Shown here: in pieces, positions 1-5,564 of the stretch
Layout of the letters: every line of letters begins with the position of its first letter
How positions within the stretch are numbered: position 1 is the first letter of the stretch
NCBI GenBank assembly: GCA_902780365.1
Contig: CACZFE010000163.1
Coordinates: forward strand, 1 to 5,564
Direction of reading: 5' to 3'
DNA length: 5,564 nucleotides
Source: an uncultured Spirochaetales bacterium
GTDB lineage: Bacteria > UBP6 > UBA1177
Made by a program: the position numbers and the translations under genes
The notes under the pieces: model-generated
Seen by the model: only the letters and a program-made list of their open reading frames with translations
What the model was told of the DNA's origin: nothing
The model's database searches: none

Positions 1-2
1 AG

Positions 3-59
3 CAGCAGCTCAGGGAGCTGAACAAAATGCTCAACAAAATTCCGAAGAATAACGGATAG
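3..59 (+). CDS. Possible C-terminal tail of an upstream gene (partial)
   Basis: An open frame enters from the left edge and ends at a TAG at 57-59, five bases before the next start codon. Its 18 residues (QQLRELNKMLNKIPKNNG) have leucines, a methionine and an isoleucine at helix-like spacing and a basic, asparagine-rich end, as in many C-terminal tails. The close spacing to the next gene fits an operon. A second frame (2-52) is also open and encodes an Ala/Gln/Asn-rich string, so the choice of frame is uncertain. No family can be named from so little sequence. Confidence 0.35.
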   Translation, partial: QQLRELNKMLNKIPKNNG

Positions 60-64
60 ATGGT

Positions 65-910
65 ATGAAAAAAGCTGTACAACAGATCATGCTGGGCACG
101 GTGACCTCAAACGAGGCACAGGCCCTGGAAACATTAGGAAAAATCAAGGCCGCCGGTTACGACGGCCTTGAACTCAATCGCTTCATGATCCACCCCAGTT
201 CTCTGATGGTGCGTCTCATGACCCGCGCGGCGGGCATGCCCACCGGCAAGGGCGGGAATCTGGACTGGCATGCGTTATTGAAGGAGAACGGCCTTGCGGT
301 CGTGAGCCTTCACGCTGATCTCGGCTCTCTCGAACGGGAACCGGAGGCCATCATCGAAGAGGCAAAAAGCTATGGGACAGATAAGGTAGTCATCACCGGC
401 ATGTATCGTTTTGACTACAGTGACGAGGGCAATGTCAGGGAACTTGCAAAACGTCTCAATACCGCGGGCGAAAAGATTAAGCAACAGGGGATCGACCTTC
501 TTTATCACAATCACAATGTGGAACTTCTGCTGGTGAAACCCGGCCTACGTGCTTATGACATTCTGCTGGCAGAAACCGATCCCGACAGCGTAAACTTCGA
601 GTTTGACAGTTACTGGTTTACCGAGGGCGGCGCGGACGGCAAAGCCTGGATGAAAAAGCTGGGCGGGCGGATGAAGCTCTGGCACATCAATGACCGGGGC
701 AGCCGGCAGAAAGGCCCGGCCATGACGCCTATTTTGAATGCGGACAGCATGGAGCTCGGCACCGGGAACATGAATCTGGACGGGCTGAAGGAGATCGCCG
801 TGGCCAACGGCGTCGAGGCTGTGGTGTTGGAGAGCCACAAGAACTGGATCGACAAGGACCCGGTCAAGAGCCTGGAACTGAGCGCCAAATGGCTGAATGC
901 GAGGTTTTGA
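65..910 (+). CDS. Sugar phosphate isomerase/epimerase, xylose isomerase-like TIM barrel
   Basis: This is a complete 281-residue protein, the usual length for the AP-endonuclease-2 / xylose isomerase-like TIM-barrel family, whose members isomerise or epimerise sugars and inositols in the cytoplasm with a divalent metal. The first strand and its turn read GYDGLEL (31-37). HNHNVE (148-153), FEFDSYW (178-184), LWHINDR (205-211) and VVLES (253-257) mark later strands. By family analogy, E153, D181, H207 and E256 are the likely metal ligands; the assignment rests on motif position, not an alignment. No signal peptide or membrane segment is visible. The ATG at 65 is chosen because the ATG at 60 meets a stop after two codons; the ribosome site before it is weak. 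The next gene begins one base after the TGA and resembles an alpha-L-rhamnosidase, which suggests catabolism of a plant or host deoxysugar. The exact substrate cannot be told. Confidence 0.85.
   Translation: MKKAVQQIMLGTVTSNEAQALETLGKIKAAGYDGLELNRFMIHPSSLMVRLMTRAAGMPTGKGGNLDWHALLKENGLAVVSLHADLGSLEREPEAIIEEAKSYGTDKVVITGMYRFDYSDEGNVRELAKRLNTAGEKIKQQGIDLLYHNHNVELLLVKPGLRAYDILLAETDPDSVNFEFDSYWFTEGGADGKAWMKKLGGRMKLWHINDRGSRQKGPAMTPILNADSMELGTGNMNLDGLKEIAVANGVEAVVLESHKNWIDKDPVKSLELSAKWLNARF
901..904 (+). promoter_or_regulatory. Shine-Dalgarno GAGG that sets the rhamnosidase start
   Basis: GAGG lies inside the last codons of the isomerase gene, seven bases before the ATG at 912. It favours that ATG over the in-frame alternatives at 897, which lies upstream of this site, and at 918, which is 13 bases away. 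The arrangement implies translational coupling of the two genes. Confidence 0.55.
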
Positions 911-911
911 C

Positions 912-1187
912 ATGCGTATGATTCTAAATAAACTCCCTGCCCAGTGGCAGGCGAAGTGGATCGACCCGGAGCTTCCCCATGACAAGGAGCAGCGGCAGCC
1001 AGCCTCGGTTCTGCGGCGGTCCTTTCGCGTTCCTGCCGGAACTTCACAAAAGTTTCCTCAAACTGCTCGACCTCAAGGAAGAAGACTGCATAATTCCCGA
1101 TGTCGCGAAACTTGTCCCGGCAAGCGGCTGCGCGCTTCTTGCTTCATCGATGAACCCGAAAGAAAGGAAACTCTCCGAAATTATTGA
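912..1187 (+). pseudogene. N-terminal fragment of a probable alpha-L-rhamnosidase (GH78-like), broken at about 1041
   Basis: From the ATG at 912 the first 43 residues include QWQAKWIDPEL (11-21) and PASVLRRSFRVPAG (30-43). This resembles the N-terminal opening of GH78 alpha-L-rhamnosidases, which have a W-x-A-K-W-I motif followed by a short linker and a P-A-x-x-L-R-R-x-F strand. Such enzymes remove terminal L-rhamnose from glycans and are usually around 900 residues or more. From T44 on, the frame no longer looks like the family (arginine-, proline- and cysteine-rich) and stops at 1187. The DNA from 1012 on instead makes sense in the activase frame, so only 912 to about 1041 is real rhamnosidase. 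The gene is co-directional with the isomerase, one base downstream. The family call rests on a short stretch; another sugar hydrolase with the same jelly-roll N-terminus is possible. Confidence 0.55.
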
Positions 1188-4100
1188 AGAAACCGCTTCA
1201 GACGCATTTACGGCTACTGTCACCGGTGCTACTCTTCCGAGACTTTTTGAAAGCGAAGAAGAGCTCAAAAGCTGGAAGGAAGCCAACCAGACTCATTTCG
1301 CCGGAATGTGCGAAATGCCGCGCTCGGCCAAAGTGCGCTGCTTCCTCGGCGTAGATTCGGGCTCAACAACAACAAAAACCGTTCTTCTCGACGAAGATGG
1401 AAAGATGATCTTCCACGACTACCGCAACAACTGCGGTGACAGTTTCAACGCTTTTGTAAGCGCGCTCGAAACTTTGAAGCAGACTGCTCTCTGGCATGAT
1501 ACCGAGATAGAGATCGTTGGAAGCGCGGCGACAGGATACGGCGAAAACCTGCTTAAAACCGCGTTCGGGATGGATCTCGGCATAGTCGAGACTATCGCGC
1601 ACTTCACCGCGGCAAAGCAGATACTCCCCGATGTTTCCTTCATTCTCGATATCGGCGGCCAGGACATGAAGGCGATCTTTGTCGAAAACGGTTCGATAAA
1701 AAGGATCGAGATCAATGAGGCGTGTTCTTCGGGATGCGGCTCTTTTATCGAGAATTTCGCGAATATGCTGAACTATCCGGTTGCACAGTTCGCGGCTATT
1801 TCGTGTCTTGCCGAAAATCCGTGTGACCTCGGAACACGCTGCACAGTTTTCATGAACTCAAAAGTAAAGCAGTCCCTCGGCGAAGGCGCGAAAGTACCTG
1901 ATATCGCTGCAGGTTTTTCATATTCAGTAATCAAGAACTGCCTTTTCAAAGTGCTCAAACTGAAAGATGTAAAAGAGCTCGGAGACAACATCGTCGTTCA
2001 GGGCGGAACTTTCAAAAACCTTTCAATTGTCCGCGTTCTTGAAAAACTCACCGGCAAAAAAATCGGATTTTCCGATATTCCGGAACTTATGGGTGCCTAC
2101 GGCGCGGCGCTTTACGCGAAAGCCCGGTTCCAAAACAGCGTTGAAACTATTCCGCTCTCGAAATTCATCGAATCGAAGGAATACTCTTCCGAAGTCGAAG
2201 TCTGCCCCGGATGCGAGAACCACTGTACAGTCAAAGTCTTCAAATTCGGCGGCGACAGGCGTTTCTACTCCGGCAACAACTGCGAAAAGCACTATTCCAA
2301 CAAGAGCGAAAACGAGAAAAAAGGCATCGACATGCATGCCGAAAAATATATTATGCTCCTCAACCGCAGAAATATTCCGGCTGAAAGTGCAAAAATGCGT
2401 CTCGGGATCCCGCGCGGTCTCGGAATTTACGAGGATTACCCGTTCTGGCACGCCCTTTTCAACGAGTGCGGAATCCTTCCGGTCCTTTCGTGCGCTTCGT
2501 CGAGCAGACTTTACGAAAGCGGCATCAAATCGATCATGGCCGACAACGTCTGCTTCCCGGCAAAACTTATGCACGGTCACATCATGGACCTTGTCGCAAA
2601 GAAGGTCGACCGGATCTTCTATCCTTACGTCATCTACGAGAGAAAAGAGGACGAACGCGCTGCTGACAGCTACAACTGCCCGATAGTAGCGGGTTATTCC
2701 GATGTTCTTATAAACTCGATAGAGACTGACGAAAAATACGGGATCCGCATTGATTCACCGGTAATCACCTTCAACGACAGCGACTTGCTCGAAAAGTCGT
2801 GCGCGGCATATCTCAAAACTCTCGGCGTTCCTTCTGCCACGATCAAAAAAGCGGTAAAAGCAGCGGTCAAAGCGCAGAACGAATACCTCGACAAGCTGAA
2901 AACAAGAGCGGAAGAGATCCTCGCGCAGAGCAGGAAAGAAGGTAGAATGACGATCGTTCTCGCCGGCAGGCCTTACCATGTCGATCCATACATCCAGCAC
3001 AAAGTTTCGCAGTGCATCTCCGAAATGGGGATCAACGTCATCACCGAAAATATCGCGGCATCGGCTGGAACAGGCGTTTACGACGAGCTTCTTGCAGTTC
3101 CGCAGTGGACATATCCGAACAGGATCTTCAAGGCTGCCCACTTCGTGGCAAACGAGGGCGACGATGTTCAGTTTGTCGAGCTCACCTCGTTCGGATGCGG
3201 CCCTGATGCCTTCATTTTAGACGAAGTCAACGCTATCCTTTCGAGAAAAGGAAAGAACCTCACGATCCTCAAAATCGACGATGTCAACAATATCGGTTCG
3301 CTGCGCCTGAGGATCCGCTCGCTTGTGGAAAGTCTGAAAGTCGGAAAGCGCGAGAAAAAGAACATTCCGCCGAAAAACACCGCTGTCTACACTGCGAAAG
3401 ACAGGAGAAAAACTCTGCTCGCACCTTATTTTGCGGAAGATTACTCCGATTTCCTCCCCACGATCTTCAAAATGCTGGGCTACAACCTTGTAAACCTTCC
3501 GAGAGGAACGCAGGAATCGGCTGAGATCGGCCTCAAATACGCAAACAACGAGGTCTGCTACCCGGCGACGATAGTTGTCGGCACGATAATACAGGCTCTC
3601 CAGAGCGGAAAATATGACCTTGACAATGTTGCTGTCGCAATAACGCAGACCGGCGGGCAGTGCAGAGCTTCAAACTACCTTCAGCTTATAAAAAATGCAA
3701 TGATAGCAAGCGGTTATGAAAAAATCCCTGTCGTTGCGATAGGCTTTGCAGGTGATACGAAAAACACTCAGCCGGGTTTTGACCTGCCTTTCAAAAGGCT
3801 GCTTCCGGTCGCTCTCCACGCACTTTATTTTGCCGACTGTCTTGCAAAACTTTACTATGCATCAAGCGTGAGAGAAAAAACTCCGGGTGCGGCAAAGGCT
3901 CTGCGTGACAAGTTCGCGAAACTTTCGCTTCCCATGATAGAAAACAAAAAAGGCAATGAACTCAAGGTGTTACTCAAACAGGCAGTTGCCGAATTCAACG
4001 GAATAATCGAGGATATCAAGCGCCCGAGAGTCGGTATCGTCGGTGAAATTTATGTCAAATACAACTATTTCGGACACAAATTCGTCGTTCAGTGGCTCAT

Positions 4101-4506
4101 CGACCATAAAATCGAGCCGGTAATGCCGTCGATTTTCAACTTTTTCGACAATTTCTTCGTCAACAACCACATTTTGAAGGAAGAGCACATCAAAAAACAG
4201 CCGATCCCGCTTTTCATCAACGACATGATCTACAAACATGTCAGAAAAGTAAACTTCGGTGAAGGGTGGCTCATCCCCGCCGAGATCGCGAACTTTGCCG
4301 ACCACGGCATCAACAACGTTGTCAGCCTGCAGCCTTTCGGGTGCATTTCAAACCATATAATCTCGAAAGGACTTGAAAAACGGGTCAAAAAAGTCTTCCC
4401 GAAGATAAACATCCTCTTCCTCGACTTCGATCTTGGAACTTCTGAGGCAAACATTTTCAACAGACTTTACTTCATGGTCGAAAACTGCAAAGCCGAGACG
4501 GAATAG
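979..4506 (+). CDS. Large acyl-CoA dehydratase/reductase activase (BcrAD/BadFG ATPase + DUF2229 + HgdB-like), N-terminally truncated
   Basis: Activases of this family use ATP to drive single electrons onto low-potential Fe-S enzymes such as 2-hydroxyacyl-CoA dehydratases and benzoyl-CoA reductases. Numbering is from the ATG at 979. Residues 12-57 are the tail of a first ATPase domain. Residues 120-381 are a second, complete one: GVDSGSTTTK (124-133), DIGGQD (224-229), the likely [4Fe-4S] ligands C249 and C288, VVQGGT (339-344) and GAYGAAL (372-378). A CX2CX3CX18C motif follows (C409, C412, C416, C435). DUF2229 starts near 473 (GIPRGLGIYEDYPFW). HgdB-like sequence runs to the C-terminus with C525, C740, C860, C895 and C1122 in conserved-looking motifs. 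No membrane segments are seen. Full-length relatives are about 1400 residues or more, so some 250 N-terminal residues are missing. The real gene sequence starts near 1009; residues 1-10 come from out-of-frame rhamnosidase DNA. The physiological substrate is unknown. Confidence 0.88.
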   Translation: MTRSSGSQPRFCGGPFAFLPELHKSFLKLLDLKEEDCIIPDVAKLVPASGCALLASSMNPKERKLSEIIEETASDAFTATVTGATLPRLFESEEELKSWKEANQTHFAGMCEMPRSAKVRCFLGVDSGSTTTKTVLLDEDGKMIFHDYRNNCGDSFNAFVSALETLKQTALWHDTEIEIVGSAATGYGENLLKTAFGMDLGIVETIAHFTAAKQILPDVSFILDIGGQDMKAIFVENGSIKRIEINEACSSGCGSFIENFANMLNYPVAQFAAISCLAENPCDLGTRCTVFMNSKVKQSLGEGAKVPDIAAGFSYSVIKNCLFKVLKLKDVKELGDNIVVQGGTFKNLSIVRVLEKLTGKKIGFSDIPELMGAYGAALYAKARFQNSVETIPLSKFIESKEYSSEVEVCPGCENHCTVKVFKFGGDRRFYSGNNCEKHYSNKSENEKKGIDMHAEKYIMLLNRRNIPAESAKMRLGIPRGLGIYEDYPFWHALFNECGILPVLSCASSSRLYESGIKSIMADNVCFPAKLMHGHIMDLVAKKVDRIFYPYVIYERKEDERAADSYNCPIVAGYSDVLINSIETDEKYGIRIDSPVITFNDSDLLEKSCAAYLKTLGVPSATIKKAVKAAVKAQNEYLDKLKTRAEEILAQSRKEGRMTIVLAGRPYHVDPYIQHKVSQCISEMGINVITENIAASAGTGVYDELLAVPQWTYPNRIFKAAHFVANEGDDVQFVELTSFGCGPDAFILDEVNAILSRKGKNLTILKIDDVNNIGSLRLRIRSLVESLKVGKREKKNIPPKNTAVYTAKDRRKTLLAPYFAEDYSDFLPTIFKMLGYNLVNLPRGTQESAEIGLKYANNEVCYPATIVVGTIIQALQSGKYDLDNVAVAITQTGGQCRASNYLQLIKNAMIASGYEKIPVVAIGFAGDTKNTQPGFDLPFKRLLPVALHALYFADCLAKLYYASSVREKTPGAAKALRDKFAKLSLPMIENKKGNELKVLLKQAVAEFNGIIEDIKRPRVGIVGEIYVKYNYFGHKFVVQWLIDHKIEPVMPSIFNFFDNFFVNNHILKEEHIKKQPIPLFINDMIYKHVRKVNFGEGWLIPAEIANFADHGINNVVSLQPFGCISNHIISKGLEKRVKKVFPKINILFLDFDLGTSEANIFNRLYFMVENCKAETE
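1009..1044 (+). other. Junction between two unrelated genes, with a short shared sequence
   Basis: These bases read as LRRSFRVPAG in the rhamnosidase frame and as FCGGPFAFLPEL in the activase frame. Both resemble their own families: the second matches the GGP-x-x-FLPEL stretch near the end of an activase ATPase domain. Left of this zone only the rhamnosidase frame makes sense; right of it only the activase frame does. Both genes are cut here. The pattern fits a join at a shared sequence of roughly 20-30 bases, as in a short-k-mer assembly chimera, or an illegitimate recombination. The exact break point cannot be placed. Confidence 0.6.
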
Positions 4507-4544
4507 TCCACAAACCGCCGTCTGTAAAAAATTTCACTTTTTTT
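4496..4544. terminator. Weak terminator-like region between convergent genes
   Basis: AGACGG (4496-4501, overlapping the end of the activase gene) pairs exactly with CCGTCT (4518-4523) around a 16-base loop. An A-run (4526-4531) and a T-run (4538-4544) follow and can themselves pair weakly. The 63-base gap between the two stop codons (4507-4569) holds nothing else recognisable. The stem is short, the loop is long and the T-run does not follow the stem directly, so this is only a candidate, possibly used from both sides. Confidence 0.3.
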
Positions 4545-4569
4545 CAAAAGCAGATGACGAAGAGTGATT

Positions 4570-5564
4570 TTATTCCAGGATCCCGGTTTCTTTGAGAAGT
4601 CCTTCCGTGTCGTATTCCGCAAGTTCTTTGCGGTAACCGTTTTTGATTATGTGGTATTCGCCGGTGAAGGCGTCGAATTTCTTCATTACGCTTCCGAGTT
4701 CAGTGTAATGGCGGATCGTCATTTCAAGAGTTTCGTCATTGAAATCAACGACTTCTAGGATTTCTTTTGCCGAATCGTAGTCAGTTTTTTCAAAAAATTT
4801 CACGCGGTATGTGCTTGAAGGAAGAGTGCGCAGGATTTTTTCGGCTTTTTTGATCTTTTCACGGTCACAGAAGGCAAAAGTAAGGAATTTTATTCCGGAA
4901 TTTTCGAGGATAGAGTTAAGTTTCTCAAGAGTTTCCGCTTCATTGACTTCCTCGGTGAGCCAGACTGTGCCGAATTCCTCGTCAACTTCGACTCCGACCG
5001 GTGCCGGAAACGCTAAATTGAAACGCGGCATGGGGTGAAAACCGTCGGAATAGAGGATCTTGAGATCGCTCAGAGTGAGGGCTTTGAAGAGAAATGAAAC
5101 AAGGTCAAGGTGCCCTACACTTATCGAATTTCCGTGTTTCGAAAGCGAGAAAATATACGGGAAAGAGTTGTTTTTATTGTTCTTTTCCGGGATTTCAAAG
5201 GTCTCGTTCTCGTCAAGCGCCTTTCCGGTGAACTTCAGCGGCCTGATCTCCTTGAAGTCGCAGGCACCGCACTTGTTGCAGATCCCTGTTTTCGCGCAGT
5301 CGGGCGTTTCCTGAAAATTGAACGCTTTTTCGCGCTCTTTCAAAAGAAATCTGCGGTCGATCCTAAGGTCGATATGCTCATAAGGAAGAGGCTTGTCCAA
5401 CGGTTTTTCAAGGTAAGTGCTTTCGGGGTCGATCCCTGCGTAAGCCAAACCTTCGTCCCAGAGAGCAGGATCAAAACTTTCGTCTTCAGTCTGAAGACCT
5501 TTCATATTTTTCGCAACAAATTCAATGACTTTTCCGTATTCGCGCCCTGCACGGCGTAAGTATC
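4570..5564 (-). CDS. Radical SAM protein with fused C-terminal DUF2344 domain (TIGR03960/TIGR03936-like), 5' end outside window
   Basis: The minus-strand frame ends at a TAA (4572-4570) and stays open to the right edge. An internal Met at 5505 is not the start: the codons before it read YLRRAGREYGKVIEFVAKN and join smoothly to the family pattern. Numbering from that Met, residues 11-60 (FDPALWDEGL, then PYEHIDLRIDRRFLLKE) match the end of the YgiQ-like radical SAM part. TPDC...CNKCGAC follows, with C70, C76, C79 and C82 as a likely metal or Fe-S site. Residues 117 to about 290 are DUF2344, with HLD (132-134), YSDGFHPMPR (152-161) and a hydrophobic LAFPAPVGVEV strand. The SAM-binding CX3CX2C motif must lie beyond the window. 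In many bacteria this family sits near ribonuclease G and ribosomal protein L21/L27 genes, which hints at RNA or ribosome maturation; its reaction is unknown to me. It converges on the activase with no evident functional link. Confidence 0.85.
   Translation of the reverse strand, partial: YLRRAGREYGKVIEFVAKNMKGLQTEDESFDPALWDEGLAYAGIDPESTYLEKPLDKPLPYEHIDLRIDRRFLLKEREKAFNFQETPDCAKTGICNKCGACDFKEIRPLKFTGKALDENETFEIPEKNNKNNSFPYIFSLSKHGNSISVGHLDLVSFLFKALTLSDLKILYSDGFHPMPRFNLAFPAPVGVEVDEEFGTVWLTEEVNEAETLEKLNSILENSGIKFLTFAFCDREKIKKAEKILRTLPSSTYRVKFFEKTDYDSAKEILEVVDFNDETLEMTIRHYTELGSVMKKFDAFTGEYHIIKNGYRKELAEYDTEGLLKETGILE

Noticed and set aside
545..1047. Two minus-strand open frames of about 145 codons opposite the isomerase and the junction
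   Set aside because: Both are antisense to the isomerase motifs and look like composition shadows; one also spans the suspected chimeric join.
979..1050. Genuine fusion of rhamnosidase and activase into one protein
   Set aside because: The two coding frames differ, so no single polypeptide joins them; the first ten activase-frame residues are out-of-frame rhamnosidase DNA.
2023..2580. A 185-codon minus-strand open frame opposite the activase gene
   Set aside because: It is antisense to conserved activase and DUF2229 motifs, has no recognisable family signature, and follows from the codon bias of the opposite strand.
2027..2686. A 219-codon plus-strand open frame inside the activase gene
   Set aside because: It is rich in Ser, Arg, Thr and Lys with no domain-like pattern, and lies wholly inside the well-supported activase frame, so it is a shadow.
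65..4506. A novel operon linking sugar isomerisation to acyl-CoA activase chemistry
   Set aside because: The association depends entirely on the suspect junction, and both genes at that point are broken.
5110..5559. A 149-codon plus-strand open frame opposite the radical SAM/DUF2344 gene
   Set aside because: The minus frame here has clear family motifs (TPDC, CNKCGAC, HLD, YSDGFHPMPR); the plus frame has none.

Overview
The window looks like anaerobic, probably metagenome-derived, bacterial DNA. It reads as two unrelated pieces of genome joined at about 1009-1044. The left piece (1 to about 1040) is a compact plus-strand sugar-catabolism operon: a possible tail of an upstream gene, a complete xylose-isomerase-like TIM-barrel protein (65-910), and, one base after its stop, the first 40 or so codons of what looks like a family 78 alpha-L-rhamnosidase. 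The right piece (about 1012-5564) carries a very large 2-hydroxyacyl-CoA dehydratase / benzoyl-CoA reductase-type activase (plus strand, to 4506) and, convergent to it, the C-terminal part of a radical SAM protein with a fused DUF2344 domain (minus strand, running off the right edge).

Neither gene at the junction is intact. The rhamnosidase loses its family-like sequence after about codon 43. The activase lacks nearly all of the first of its two usual ATPase domains and keeps only that domain's last 40 or so residues. Around 1012-1041 the same bases read as rhamnosidase in one frame and as activase in another, so the break lies in or next to a short shared sequence. Base composition also shifts: sampled 60-base lines run about 53-60% GC on the left and about 37-53% on the right. 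An assembly chimera is the simplest explanation; a real deletion or rearrangement is the alternative.

The activase is the most interesting protein. It combines an ASKHA-type ATPase with both expected [4Fe-4S] cysteines, a four-cysteine linker motif, and two HgdB-like halves that repeat a similar set of cysteine motifs. Activator and catalytic partner thus appear to sit on one chain. Its substrate is unknown. The radical SAM/DUF2344 protein is not obviously linked to it, and the two genes converge across a 63-base gap.

I found no RNA genes, CRISPR arrays, insertion sequences or attachment sites. Assigning the two halves to particular phyla is not possible by eye; the activase and the radical SAM fusion are consistent with a strict anaerobe.
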